Both the position numbers and the translations under genes were made by a program. Under the pieces are notes generated by a model. The model made no database searches. It worked only from the letters and a program-made list of their open reading frames with translations, and was not told the origin of the DNA. This document shows positions 34,313 to 46,291 of a DNA stretch of 64,000 nt, one piece after another. Positions within the stretch are counted from its first letter, which is position 1. The number at the start of each line of letters is the position of its first letter. Source of the DNA: Blepharisma japonicum (taxonomy: Eukaryota; Ciliophora; Heterotrichea; Heterotrichida; Blepharismidae); NCBI GenBank assembly GCA_949751835.1, contig CATKHK010000109.1, positions 62,001-126,000 of the forward strand. Direction: 5' to 3'.

Positions 34313-35221
34313 TTATAAATATCTTTATAAATTAATAGAAATACTTGTAAATATTAAACCAATATTGAATTCTTAATTATAAGAACCTTGATAACTATTG
34401 CTTTGCAGAAATTTTCACGGCTATATTCCAGATAATTCAGCGCCTTGTTTAACGAACATTATAACGGAATTAATCCTCCATTTTTAAACTGAAAATTTTC
34501 CAATCTAGTAATTCTCAAAATAGATAAAAGTATTTAGTCAGATTGCTAAGATTAATATAATTTTTTAAGATTCTTTAACATTGAAAATAAGAAATAATTG
34601 ACTAGGTAAATATGCATAGCTTAGATTCAAAAGAAAATAAATCCAATATGCAGACACTCTCAAATAAAATTTTTGTATATAAATTAGCTTTTTTTAGAGA
34701 CTTCTTTAGAGCAAGCCTATTTTTATAAAAAATTTCAATTTCAACACTTTTCATGATATAGAATTTGTATCTTCTTTTTAAATTTAAGTTCATTGAAGCA
34801 AACACAACCTTATTTTAACTTTAGTTTTGGAATAGGCTAATTCGAATTTCTATTTGCAAAATGTATTAATAAAACTTTATGCAATATTCATTTTACACCC
34901 TTTTTGTGTAATGATTTAAAATGTCAAAAATTTCAGTGCACGCTAAAAGCATCCATTACGTTAAACCATGCGCTCTATTTTTTCACATTACTCAGAGTTT
35001 ATTTTCATTTTGTGGCCTCTTTTATCTCTCAGATATTCAGATTTTTTCTATCCTTGAAAACATTAGTTACAATCTGTCTGCTTAAACAAAACAACTTAAT
35101 TAATTTTCTTTAAAAAGTAGAATTTACTTCAAAATATATAGTGGAATAGCTAAGATTTTCACTTCATGCATTTTATAAGATTGAAGATTGATATAATCGA
35201 CTCTATTTTTCAATAAAATTA
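34313..35221. other. gene-poor AT-rich interval
   Basis: About 900 nt separate the ABC transporter start from the next gene. The short open stretches are low-complexity and hydrophobic without a recognisable motif. I see no gene. Confidence 0.4.
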
Positions 35222-36105
35222 ATGGGAGTAACTGATTGAGTGGTAAGTTCCTATCATTGCACGATAAACACTGTTGCTAAATTAAAAAAATCTGGGCCAG
35301 AGCCTTCAAAAGAAGAAATTGATGAAGTTTCAATCAAAGTTCAAAAAGTAACTGAACCCTTATGCGATTCTTCTATAGAAAAACTAAAAGAAATTAAATC
35401 TAAAATACCTGGCAGCATAGCTTATTTATGAATTAAGCTGAACCCATTCTATAAAAGAGAAATAATAAAAGCAATGATAAACCAAGTGAAAACCTAAAAA
35501 CAGCTGAGAACAGTAATAAAAATGAAGAGCAGAGAACCTGAGCTGAAAAAATTCCTTACAATGCAAGAAAATATGTACTTTGGGGATCAACAGCTTTAAT
35601 TGCATATTTTATAGGAGGATTTAGCAGAGAAGTAAAAGAAATTGGAAGCTATTTTTTGACTCCTGAAGATCATAAAATTGATAAAAGTTTAATAGAAAAT
35701 GAGGAAGCTATCAAAAATCCTGAAAATATCAAGGAAAATGAAAAAAATGGATGACTAAGCCAAATCCCTTATTGTGCAAGAAAATGCACACTTTTATTTT
35801 CAACAATTGGAATTTCTTACTATATTGGAGGATTTACAAGAGAAATTAAAGAAATAGGCAGCCGATTACTGGTACCAGAAAGTCTTGTGGATTTAAAGAA
35901 AGTTCCTGAACCCAAAGAAGTTAAGGACTCTGGGAATCAGAACGAAAATCAAAAAAATTGGATCTGTACTGTCCCTTATAATGTAAGAAAATGTGCACTT
36001 TTAGGATCAACTGTAGTGATTGCTTATTTCCTAGGAGGGTTTAGCAAAGAAATTAAGGATTTTGGCAGTATTATTTTAACTCCAGAAGATCAGAAAGATC
36101 AATAA
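35222..36105 (+). CDS. Unknown protein: N-terminal helical domain plus three ~55-residue hydrophobic repeats; frame break
   Basis: The first frame (ATG 35222) encodes about 92 residues (MGVTDWVVSSY...) and ends in TAA near 35500. A second frame, open from about 35475 to the TAA at 36103-36105, encodes three repeats. Each repeat has Trp, I/V-PY-x-ARK, a short hydrophobic stretch with GGF, then REIKEIGS and a Leu/Thr-PE segment. The paralogue at 36210 has both parts in one frame, so this should be one protein. The join needs either one extra base in the A-run near 35497 or a 23-nt GT-AG intron, longer than the others here. A sequencing indel or a decaying copy are also possible. No family is recognised. 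Confidence 0.5.
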
Positions 36106-36209
36106 AATAATTATTGATTATTTATTCCGTATAAAATAATTTTCAATTTTATTAATTTTAATTCTGATATAAGAAAAATGCTTAATTATAAATTTAATAA
36201 TAAAAAAAT

Positions 36210-36719
36210 ATGGGCTTTATGGAATGGATTGACACTTCTCTTACATCATATGGGATTTTATCAGTAATTCAGAAATCTCAAGATAAAATGAGCTCAGAAA
36301 GCAACGATAAGAGAGTTCAAGAGATTTCAGATAAGATCAGAAGTGCTATGACTCCTGTGGTACATAAAGCAATAGATGGGCTTAACTATGTGAAAGAGAA
36401 TGGACCTGATGCTATTGCTAAAGCAGCTGTAAAATTAGATCCTGTTTATGAAAGCGTTAAAAAAAATTCTAAAGAAATATTATTTAATGAAAACTATCAG
36501 CGAGCAATTGAATTATACAATGATATAAAAGAGAAAAGAAGAAAGTATATTGAGGAAACTCCTTATGAAACTAGGAAAAATATTGTCTTAGGCTCTTCAG
36601 CAGCAACTTTTCTGTTTTCTCATGGACTTATGAACAGTTTAAAAAAATCCTTATTTGTCGGTACAGTTGGGAGTTTAGTCTTTACTCCAGAAGAATTTGA
36701 AAAGTTTAAAAAGAATTAA
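36210..36719 (+). CDS. Unknown protein, paralogue of the 35222 gene with one hydrophobic repeat
   Basis: The 169-residue protein starts MGFMEWIDTSL and shares the N-terminal helical region with the preceding gene (SDKIRSAM, KLDPVYESVKK). It ends with one copy of the repeat: TPYETRKNIVLGSSAATFLFS followed by VGTVGSLVFTPEE. It lies about 100 nt after its neighbour on the same strand, so the two form a tandem pair that differ in repeat number. The central helices could coat a membrane or lipid surface, but this is only a guess. Single exon. Confidence 0.6.
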   Translation: MGFMEWIDTSLTSYGILSVIQKSQDKMSSESNDKRVQEISDKIRSAMTPVVHKAIDGLNYVKENGPDAIAKAAVKLDPVYESVKKNSKEILFNENYQRAIELYNDIKEKRRKYIEETPYETRKNIVLGSSAATFLFSHGLMNSLKKSLFVGTVGSLVFTPEEFEKFKKN

Positions 36720-36954
36720 ATTTATTAATTAATATTTCGTAAAAATCGTAGATTCTTTTTGTTGAAATTATTTTTGTATATATGACCTTTAATCAAGCAT
36801 TCTTTTGCTAAAAGGTTAATTTAAATAATTTTTTCATATCCTGAATGCATAATAAAATCCTTGAAAATTATAACTTAATCAGAAAGAGAATATTACTCGT
36901 AAATAAAAAATCTATTTATATAATAGCAACTAAAAGAGAACTTTTATGTAATTA

Positions 36955-39354
36955 TTAAGAATGCTCAGCTAAAAACTTTCTAACTTTTTCTGCCTTATTA
37001 TTTGCTCCTACTTGCTCAAGTAAGGGTAAAGCTTCTTCCATCAGCTGTATAGCTCCCATCAAATTAAACCCTTCCACCAATAAAAACGACTTCAAATACA
37101 GCGCTTTTGCTCTCTGAAACTGCTTTTGTTTTTTTCTCTGATTAAATTTCAGCAGCAACAAATAATCTTCAATTGCGCACAGTCCATCATCAATATGCAC
37201 ATGATGTTTAACTGATAATTTTGCTATTTTATATAAAAAGTCAGGCTCTGAGCACACCAAAAATGCATCATTTGATAGCTGCTGAGCCTGCACAGGCAAT
37301 TTTTTACTTTTTTTATCTTCCAGCCCTTTAAACTTATATTCAACATTGTTTTTCGATAAATAAGACTCAAAATAATCCTCAGATAAAATATTGGCTTGAG
37401 TATTTCTATAATTTGTATAGCTATAAGACTTAGTTGACTCTATTGCCTTATTACAAGCTGCTTCTAGCTCATCTAAATTTTTGGCTCTTTTTAGGGTTTT
37501 TGTATATGGGATTTCTGCAAATGGAAGAGGTGGGAAAACCTTTGCTAAACATTTTAATAAGATAATCGCATCAGCAGGGGTTGCTGTTATAGATAGAACG
37601 TCAGCGTATAGGATATGCATTTTCATTCATACAGATACAGGAAATTTCACGACTTTGCAACGTGAAATCATCGCTTTGCCAATTTTTCTGAGAAGTTTGG
37701 TATTATTTTGGATTTTTAGGTATTTGAAGACTTCGTCATAAGCTTTTAGATATAAAATATCAGAGCTAGAAACTTCGTCAAGCAGCTCAATGGCTTCTTC
37801 CTCTTCTCCTTTCATTCACAACAATCTTGCATCATAGCATTCTCCTATTTCTCTACTAAAAACTTTTACTTGGTCACAAAGGTTTTTACAGTTTGCCTGC
37901 TCTTCTTCAGTCATATTTGGTTTAAAACTGTTTTTCAGGGTATCAATAAGCTCGATTTTAGGCCTAATATCTTCATATAGCTGCTTAATTTCATTTAATT
38001 TAGGAACTTCAGTGCTTGGCAGCAATTTTCTTGCTTTCTTGATAGCTTTTGAAGCTTCATATATCTGTTTGTCCTCTACGAGGACTTTAGCAAGCCAATA
38101 ATAAATCTTTCCAAACCTCGTTTTATTACAAAGCCTCAGACTTTCTTCAAGAGCTGCAATTGCTGACCCTCTATAGCTTGGGTCTGCAGATTTGGCACAG
38201 ATTCTGCCATAATGATATAAAAACACTGTATATGTAGGATGCTCATTGAATTTTTGCATTAAAAGTTCTAGACAATTTGGGAGTTTTCCGTTCTGAAAAT
38301 ATGATTTTGCATAAATTATGCAGAAAAGGATATAGTACTGATGGTTTTCATAGTCTGTGATCCTTAAAAATGCTTCAGCTGCCAAATCTTCTGATTTGAG
38401 ATATTCATGCTGTTTATAATAATAATGTTCCCATAACACAATATAAGCTTCTGGGATATCAGGATTTGATTTAATTAACTCTTGGAGGATATCTAGTCCT
38501 TTTTCTTCTTGGTCTTGCTTTAGAAATAGTGTGCTCCATGCCAAATATCCATAATAAGTATCAATTTCTTTTATATTACTTGCGTAGTATTGAGGAACTT
38601 CTATTTCTGAGCCACATTCAAGCTGTTTTGATAGAGAAATTTCCATTAGCCCCCAGAGTACTTCTATTTGTTTTTTATTCTCTCTTAGTACAGTAACCAT
38701 TGCTTCTTTTAAATTTAATAGATCGTGTCTATTCCCTGCAAGTTTAAATTGGACAAATTGGTACCAGGTTAAAAAAAGGACGTCTTTTGGCTTGTTTCGT
38801 AAGGCTACTCTTAGGTGTTTTATTGATTCTTCGTATTTTTCTTCATAAGCTAGAACTCTCCCTAGTCCGAAATTTGCTTCATTAGATTGTGGGAGTTTTT
38901 GCAACATTTCTTCAAAAACTTGCTTACATGTCGATAATTCATAGTCAGGGATTAAATCATGCAAAGATTTATTTTTCACAATATAGCACATGAAACATGA
39001 GCCATTGTCAATGTGCAGTTTTCGAGTTGATGGCTTCAATAATGATTCACCAGGGCTCATATTTTGTTGCTGTCCTGTATATTTTCTTCTGTTTCTAACT
39101 TCTTCTTGGACCATTTCTTCAACTTTTTCTGGAGAATATTGAGTCATTGCCTGAGCATCATTTTCTTCGTGCCCCAGCTTTTCTTTGATTATCCTATTTC
39201 TCTTAGAAACTTTTATTTTTGACAGCACAGATTCTGAAAACTCGTCCTTAATCATGCTGGCTTCATCCACTTCTGGAATCGTAAGATTTAAATCTTGATG
39301 TGCCTGCTGCCTATTAGTAAAGCCAGCATTAGATGAATCTTGTGTGCTCATCAA
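36955..39354 (-). CDS. Large TPR (tetratricopeptide-like) helical repeat protein
   Basis: With TGA as Trp the gene encodes 799 residues. After a charged N-terminal region of about 130 residues, helix pairs with TPR spacing follow, for example NEANFGLGRVLAYEEKYEES and IKHLRVALRNKPKDVLFLTW at about 160-200, and SYRGSAIAALEESLRLCNK near 390. The C-terminal part is also helical and ends with another TPR-like pair (GFNLMGAIQLMEEALPLLEQ). TPR proteins are scaffolds for complexes such as APC/C, cilia or RNA-processing machines. I cannot name an orthologue. It lies 60 nt from the upstream coiled-coil gene on the same strand. Confidence 0.65.
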
Positions 39355-39414
39355 AAATCAAAGAAATTATAAAAATGAAATTAAAAATCCACAATTTTCC
39401 TTATCAAAATTAAA

Positions 39415-40032
39415 TTATTGCCCTGACCTTCTTAGCCTAATGAGTTCTTGCTTTATCAGGTCGAGCTGATCCATGCTTCTTTTATATTTATTTTGAAGCT
39501 CCCCTATAATTGTCTGCAAAACCTGTGCTTCTTTTTCTAAATTTTCTGAAATTTCTTTGTTTTCTTCAATTCTGCTTTTGGTTTCTTGAGCTTTGAGGCC
39601 TTCAAGCTGAAGAATCAAGTGGTAGTCTTGGACTTTTCCTTCAGCAAATTCTTTAAATCCTGTATATGCTTCATCTGTGAGCTGTTGCCATTTTGACTGT
39701 AGTTTCCCTCCTTTTATAAAAGGTTTACCTATAAATTCCTGATTTTGAGATTCCAAACCCTTAAACTCGGTTTTTTTACTTTCCAATAAATTTCTTAAAT
39801 CAGTAAACTCATGGTTTATTGATGGATCTGCTAAAATTGGCTTTCTCATAGCCTTGATTGTGTGTAGTTGCAAGCTGAAATTTTCTTTTTTTGTATTAAT
39901 TAAACTTTTCAGCTTGTCGATTTCTTGGTTTTTAAGCTGCAGTCTGATGTTCATTGCTTCGTTGGATTTTTTATGTTTTTCTATTTCTGAGATGACTGTG
40001 AGATATCGCTCATCAGACTGAGCCATTTCCAT
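39415..40032 (-). CDS. WTAP/Mum2/FIP37-like coiled-coil protein
   Basis: The 205-residue product is almost entirely coiled coil. The middle resembles the WTAP core: FIKGGKLQSKWQQLTDEAY, a FKEFAEGKVQDYHLILQLE helix (compare LGRQLSQGRIAQLEAELAL in WTAP), and a C-terminal stretch ending in VLQTIIGELQNKYK (compare GMQSTILVLQQQLK). WTAP-type proteins are the non-catalytic scaffold of the nuclear mRNA m6A writer and also link to splicing. The resemblance is by eye over low-complexity coiled coil, so it could be another coiled-coil protein. There is no TM segment or signal. Confidence 0.45.
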   Translation of the reverse strand: MEMAQSDERYLTVISEIEKHKKSNEAMNIRLQLKNQEIDKLKSLINTKKENFSLQLHTIKAMRKPILADPSINHEFTDLRNLLESKKTEFKGLESQNQEFIGKPFIKGGKLQSKWQQLTDEAYTGFKEFAEGKVQDYHLILQLEGLKAQETKSRIEENKEISENLEKEAQVLQTIIGELQNKYKRSMDQLDLIKQELIRLRRSGQ

Positions 40033-40158
40033 ATTATCAATTTAGAATACAAAATAGATGACTAAATTTAAAGTATTTTTAAAAATTGCCAGGAAGAACT
40101 ATAGAATTAAGAAAATTTATAGGCAATTCATAAATATTTAATATAGCCTAAATTAAGA

Positions 40159-42397
40159 TTATTCATCTAAGCTTTCAACATCCTCATCCTGTGGCATCTC
40201 CACTTCTACGTCTGGCTCTTTATAAGGAGCTTTAGCGTCAATTCCAATATCTTGAGCAATCATCCATTGGACTTTTTGGTAGAAATCTCTTGGATCAGAA
40301 ACGAAAAATCCTGACTGTATCAACGAAATATCATACATCATGGCGGCTAGGTCTCTCAACTCCATATCATTTGGCAAAAGCTAAATAGTCCTTACATTTG
40401 CCCATTCGTTCATTTTTTTGACCATTGGGTGTGCTGGGTTAAGTTCCCAAATTTTCTTCATTGGCTCATAACTATATAAAATCTTACGCTGACTGATCTT
40501 TTTTGCCAAAAGCTTGGTGCTTGCTGATTCTTTCCATATTTGCAGACTGTCCAGAGTCTCCAGTTGTCACAATGCTTGGCTCGTCTTCTAGCTTACTGCT
40601 GATAGTGACAGTGTTTACTTTATTAGGGATTAGTCCTCTCAGCCAATCTGTAAGTACAAAGTAATATTTTTTAAGCTTTTTTTCCTTTTTCTTGGCGTCG
40701 TCGTCATTTTCTTCAGGGAGACTCCATTCGTCAATGCCTACATTCTGTAAATGCATTTTTTCGTACTCATGTAATGAGTTTACAGTGTATTCGTCAATAG
40801 GGTCATCTAAAATTAAAACTTCATAGCCACGCTTTTTAAGTTTCTGGATAAGTGGTGACTGGTCAAGCTTGACTTTGTCATCTCCTGCAATGAAAAAGAT
40901 ATCTTCTTGTCCTTCTTTCATTCTGCCAATATAATCATCAAGACTTGTCAGCTCATTAATATTATAAGTGCTGTAGAACCTTAAAAGCTTAGAAAGTCTG
41001 GCTTTGTTTTTGCCGTCTTCCATAAGTCCAAGCTTAATATGTTTGCCGAATTCCTTGAAAAATTCTATATATTCATTGAAGCCATCTTCATCTGCACCTT
41101 CATCAGCCATTTCTTGTAGCTCTTGCAAGATTTTTCTGGTTATTTTAGTGTTAAGAAGTTTCAATATTTTTGTATGCTGGATATTTTCTCTGGCTACATT
41201 TAGAGGTAAATCATCAGAATCGACGACTCCTCTAATGAAACTTAGATATCTGGGGACTAATTCTTGGAAATCTTCAGTAATCATAACTCTTTTCACATAC
41301 AGCTTGATTGGTGCTGCCTGTGAATAGTAATTTCTAAATAAATCTGAGCTGGAAGTCTTAGGAATATATAGCAGAGCTCTGAATTCCACTTCTCCTTCTG
41401 CTGTAAAATGAATCCAGCTCATTGGATCTTTAGAATCTTTAGTTAAGCTTTTATAAAAGCTAGCGTATTCTTCGTCAGAAACGTCATCTCTCAGCCAAAT
41501 CGGCTTGTTTTCGTTAACTCTTTCCCATTGCCAGACTTTTTCTCTGACGATTTTTGATTTTTCTTCATCTTGTGAGTCTTCGTCTTCGACTTCTTTAGAG
41601 ACGTCTTTTTTCACTCTTAAATAAATAGGGTATTGGACGAATTCAGAGTATTTTCTGACTGTTTTTCTTAAGATTTCTTCATCGACAAAGTCAAGAGCGT
41701 CTTGTTTTAGCTTGATTGTGACTCTGGTTCCTCTTCCAAGGGTATTTCCACGAGGGTCTTCGATTACGCTAAAGGTGTTTCCTGCTCTGGACATCCAAAT
41801 GTGCTGGGAATCGTCGTTATGCTTGCTTGTCACAATAATTTGTTCGGCTACTAAGAAATTGCTATAAAAACCGACACCGAATTGGCCGATCAAGTTTATA
41901 TCAGTGCCTGCTGAGAGTGCTTCTACGAATTGGGTGGTGCCGGACTTGGCGATGGTTCCGAGATGCTTTATGAGATCGTCTTTGGTCATCCCGATTCCTG
42001 TGTCGGTGACACTTACAGTTCTGGCTTCTTTATCGTATTCTATGAAAAGTTCAAGGTCTTTTTTATCTCCAAGAACTGTGTCATCAGTAATTGAAAGATA
42101 TCTTATCTTGTCTAATGCATCTGAGCCATTTGAAATGGTTTCTCTGAGGAAAATATCTTTATGAGTGTATAGAGAGTGGATGAAAATGTCCATGACTCTA
42201 GAAACATCTGCTTGAAATTCATGTTTTTCTGCATCAGTCTCATCGAATCCTTCTATATCCACATCAGAAGCTTCTGAAGACTCAGTTGGAGGAAGAGGCA
42301 CTTCTTCATCAAGGATTTCTTGTGATTGTGTAGGTTCTTCAGTTGCTTCTTGGGCAAAGCAAGATAGAGCTAAAAATAGCAAGAAGTATCTAACCAT
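40159..42397 (-). CDS. HSP90B1: ER-type HSP90 (Grp94/endoplasmin), two short introns
   Basis: Splicing of introns at 40472-40487 and 40381-40395 gives 735 residues. A signal peptide (MVRYFLLFLALSCFAQE) and acidic segment precede the HSP90 ATPase domain (ETISNGSDALDKIRYLS, DTGIGMT, GQFGVGFYS). The middle domain follows with TAEGEVEFRALLYIP, GVVDSDDLPLNVARE and FGKHIKLGLMED, and then a C-terminal dimerisation domain. The VVDSDDLPLNV wording and signal peptide fit Grp94, the ER lumen chaperone. The C-terminus ends in an acidic ESLDE rather than KDEL/HDEL, so ER retention is not explained by the usual signal. A third hidden intron near the end could change this, but I see none. Confidence 0.9.
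40381..40395 (-). other. 15-nt intron 2 in Grp94 gene
   Basis: On the minus strand the sequence is GTAAGGACTATTTAG at a codon boundary. It ends in an in-frame TAG and separates the exon ending NEWAN from the exon starting LLPNDMEL, which are adjacent in the HSP90 C-terminal domain. Confidence 0.9.
40472..40487 (-). other. 16-nt intron 1 in Grp94 gene
   Basis: On the minus strand the sequence is GTAAGATTTTATATAG, phase 2. Unspliced, the frame meets TAA at once. Spliced, it continues with YEPMKKIWELNPAHP, the expected HSP90 segment. At 16 nt it is one base longer than the other clear introns here. Confidence 0.9.
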
Positions 42398-42671
42398 TTT
42401 TTATACACGTGTTAAATTTCCAATATTTAATGCAATATTCTTAGATCGATAATTTGTTAGCTAAGCTTTATCGCTTTAAAGTTTGGCCTTCTTTGAATAG
42501 CCTTGCTTATCTAATATGCATTTAAATTCATAAATTAAATATCAATAAAAGTAAGAATTCTTAACTTTTTCGATAGTAAAACTAAGAAACTAAAATATAA
42601 AAAATGATATATAAATTCACATTTAAAAATACTTAATAAAACCTTGACAGTTATATTACGAGTGCTATAAA

Positions 42672-42884
42672 ATGGCTTCACAAAAACAATCCCAGCAAAT
42701 CCCACAAGAAAGTGTTGCACGCAAGCCAGAACCATCATTGCAATCCCTCCCTATTCGTGCTTACTTAGATCAATCAGTAGTTCCTATACTATTACAAGGA
42801 CTAGCAGAGCTCGCCAAAGAGCGTCCTTCAAACCCAGTTGAATGGCTTGGGCAATATTTGTTAAAGAATTCCGAAAGAAGTTAA
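42672..42884 (+). CDS. DPY30: DPY30 homologue, core subunit of SET1/MLL histone methyltransferase complexes
   Basis: The 70-residue protein ends with a textbook Dpy-30 motif: [20 protein letters not shown] (residues ~27-46), then [21 protein letters not shown]. This two-helix bundle dimerises and binds the Ash2L subunit of H3K4 methyltransferase complexes; it also appears in some ciliary and radial-spoke proteins. The N-terminal 25 residues are polar and unstructured, as in nuclear DPY30. It is a single exon convergent with the importin gene, 81 nt away. Confidence 0.93.
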   Translation: MASQKQSQQIPQESVARKPEPSLQSLPIRAYLDQSVVPILLQGLAELAKERPSNPVEWLGQYLLKNSERS

Positions 42885-42965
42885 ACTAACCCTAATACTC
42901 TCATCATTTTCCTTCTAAATCTCTATCATATAAAAATTTACAAACCCTCTATATCACTAATGTAA

Positions 42966-45900
42966 TTAATTTGAAATTAATTTGGTTAATTTTGATTTTT
43001 GCGTCACCGTCAAGTTTTCCCATATTTCTGGAAGTCCTGGATAATAAGAAGATTGTAGCATCGCTATAAAAGTTTTTACTTTAGGTACTGTGTGCTGGTC
43101 AATTAATTTTGTTTCTAATACATCAGCAAACAGCACAATAATTTTCCCAAGCCTCTCATGTGAACTGCCAACTGTTAATTGTGTGTTACTTATAGCGATA
43201 TCTACTAATAAATCATGCATAATCCTAGCTTCAGTTTTATCATGCTTTAGTGGCAATAAATCGACCCAGCTTGGGACAAGTGGGTTTAGGTCTACACACA
43301 TAGGCTGATATCTGATTATTTTGCCGACTGCTGATATAGCATTATCTCTGGCGTGTTCATATGTTTTTTTAGATCTTCCTACAGGTAATGCAATTGCTTT
43401 ATTTAAAGAGTCAAGAATCTGCTGAGCCATCCCTTGAAATACTTGTGAGTTACTATGAGTTGCTAACATCCCTAAGCCATATACAGCGGCTTGTCTTACA
43501 CTGTCATTTTTATCACAAGAATATCTTAGTAGTGCTTCTGCGAGCGCACTTCATTTGCTTACAGCCAAGTCTTGTCCTACAAATTCTACAATGTCATCTA
43601 TTACAAAAATCGCGAATTTATGATCTTCATCAGTTGACCCTGGAGCTAAAAATTTGCTCAATACATTTGTATATAAAAATTCGACAATATTTAAAGACTG
43701 TGTTCTATGAGTTTTAAAAAGTACTCCAAGTACTTCAGAAACTGCAGATTGAAGGGAGTCTTCTTCATGTTTATTTGGCTCTTCAACACCTTCTTCATTG
43801 TCACTGTCTTCAGCTTGTAAAAATTGGTGCCTTGATCTTCTCTGTAAGCTATCTTCTAATAATTTTAATACTCTTTCCCCAACATTATTGACTTCTTCAG
43901 CAGAAAGGTAAACAGTTTTGGGGGTTTCTATAAGCATTTTAATAGCTTCAAGCTGGGCTACTAAGGTTTCTATTTCGAATTCTTGGCTTGCTGCAATCCA
44001 AAGAGCACTTAAAAATCTTCTAGCCAGAGGGACAACAAAGGAAAGGGAATTGGGGTGGCCTGATTCTTTGAGGGAAACTATGAGGGAGGAACAGATACTG
44101 GCAGCAGCTGAACGGATACTTTCGTTAACTGGATATCCGACTAAGGGTAAAATTATGGTAGCTGTGCGGTCTACATATGGAGAATAAGCACCTTTTAGGA
44201 CGTCAATAATGGTGAGCAGGGTTTGCAAAGCGACTTCTTTATCTTCAATGTCAGAAGTGGTCACGCTGAGTTTTTTCTTGGTGTCTGATTTCATTAAGGA
44301 CTCGATATCGATTTGAAGCTCGGGCTCAGTGCTGATGGAAACTTCAGCTTGGAGATTTGCAGCTTTAAGGAGGCCAGGAATCACATCACCAAGATAAGGA
44401 GCGAAATCTGATTTTAGGGTAGCACTAATTCTTTGCCATGCACTGAGGAGGTAAGCTTTGAGAGGATCACTTTCTTCAAGCTGATGGTCTTGAATGTCTT
44501 TTAAGAGAGCTATAACTTGAGAAGCATTGCGAGAAAAAACGTTTCTGCCCACAGCGTTACACATAAGTGTTAAGCATTCAATTGCTTTTCCTCTTAGCAA
44601 TTTGTAAATCGAGCTTTTATAATTCCTAATTATCTCAAAAAGATACGGCGCCATCTGTGGATAATACACTGCAAACTCTTCTTTGCAAGCTTCAGCCAAT
44701 GAAGCAAGTGCCGATAGTGCAATTTCAATAATAAACGAACAATTTTGTGAAGAAATCCTATCAATTAATTTCGGAATAATTAAAGGAGTATATTGGTTCG
44801 CTATAGTATGACCTGAGTTTTCCATAAACTTATTTAAAGCCGCACATGCGCACGCAGCCACTCTTGGAACAGAATCAGTTGTCCCTTCTAATAAAAGCGG
44901 AACAATAATTGCATGGTGGCCTCTTTGGAATTCTTCTTCATAGTCTTCACTTAATTTTTGTATACAATGATAAGCAGCCCATCTAATTTTTGAGTGAAAT
45001 TCCTGCCCAACACTGCTTTGCAATATAGGTATAAGGGTAGCTATTCTAGAGTCGTCATCTATATATTGGGCTATTTCGGCAACTGTCATCAGCCCTGCAT
45101 ATCTAATTCTTCAGTCTTTATTAGAGCTGTTTAAAGACTGCTGAATTAAAGTTAACACATATGGCATTAATTGAGTATCCCCTACACCTTCAAGAAGTCT
45201 GCTGAGAAGTTTTCGGCCACGCTTAGCATAATCAATATCAATGCTGCCTTCTTCGTCTTCTTGTTCTTGGTATCCTTCAGGTGGGACAAATCATGATTCT
45301 TCAATTTCTGAGTCTATTGTGAGCATAACTTTAAAAATCATATTACAAATAGCTTCTGCAAAGGCTTTAGTATTTTCCATTTCTATTGAAAGTCTTTCAG
45401 CGATACACACTAAAAACTCAATAGCTAAATACTTAAGTCCTGAGTTTTCTATATTTAGCTGGCATATATTTGTAACGAAGTTATAAGAAAGCTGCAGCTG
45501 TGGCTTAAAAAATTTTGGTTCTGATTCCGTAAGATCCCTCAGTGCTATTAATGCTTCTTCTCCACTAGCTTCATTTTTTTCTATTATCCACGTTATAGCT
45601 TTAAATATCGGACTTAAAAGCTCTCCAAAATACATAGCATCAGGAGTATCAATAATCCCTATCATATTACAACAAGCCTGCACACAAGACAATTTTACAT
45701 CAGCATCACTGCTCTCCATTTGTCGTCTAAATACCTGAAATAAGCTTTCTTTATGCTTTAGCATTTCTTCATGGAAAAATGGAAATAACTCGTTTAAAGT
45801 ATGAAATCCTGACGAAATTGTTCTATTAGTATTTCCCATCACACATTCAAATAGAAAAGGCACTAATTGGTCCCATGAGCCTTGTTCATCACCTGTAAAA

Positions 45901-46277
45901 ATAGCGACTGCAAGCTCTGATATAACGTCTCCAAGCCTCTTGCATAATGCTAACATATTTTCTTTTTTCATAATTTCTAGCAGTTCTGATTTACAAATTT
46001 CTTGAGATTCAGGGGTCAGCCTTTTCCAAACTTGGATCCTTGATGGTGATAAGTTCGAAAACATCTGCCTCAATATAACAGCCCCAAGCATTTTGACCAT
46101 CCCATCTTGGCTTTGTCTAAACACTCTTAAAATACAAATCACAAACTCATTGGGATGTTCAACTCTGAGTGTCTGCAATTGATTTTCTGCTCTTTTTCTA
46201 ATACCATTATCAGGAGATAAAATCGAGGTCAAAATTCCTATGACGCCTTGAACCTGCTGTTCAGTCACTATATCCAT
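42966..46277 (-). CDS. IPO5: Importin-5/Kap121-type nuclear import receptor
   Basis: The gene encodes 1103 residues of HEAT repeats, continuous with TGA as Trp. The N-terminus (RKRAENQLQTLRVEHPNEFV) matches the first importin-beta HEAT repeat that meets RanGTP. The WRIRYAGLMTVAEIAQYID and GHPNSLSFVVPLARRFLSAL segments, the acidic DSDNEEGVEEPNKHEED loop (~690) and the C-terminal DLAVSKWSALAEALL repeat are characteristic of Kap121/IPO5. The family carries ribosomal proteins, histones and other cargoes through nuclear pores. The length equals the family norm (about 1,090-1,100). It diverges from the Utp12-domain gene with only 14 nt between the start codons. Confidence 0.9.
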
Positions 46278-46291
46278 TTTATGGTTATAAA

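Noticed and set aside
34602-35113. Two short open stretches upstream of the repeat-protein gene
   Set aside because: They have no recognisable domain, lie on opposite strands and are rich in Phe/Leu/Lys as expected of translated AT-rich noncoding DNA.
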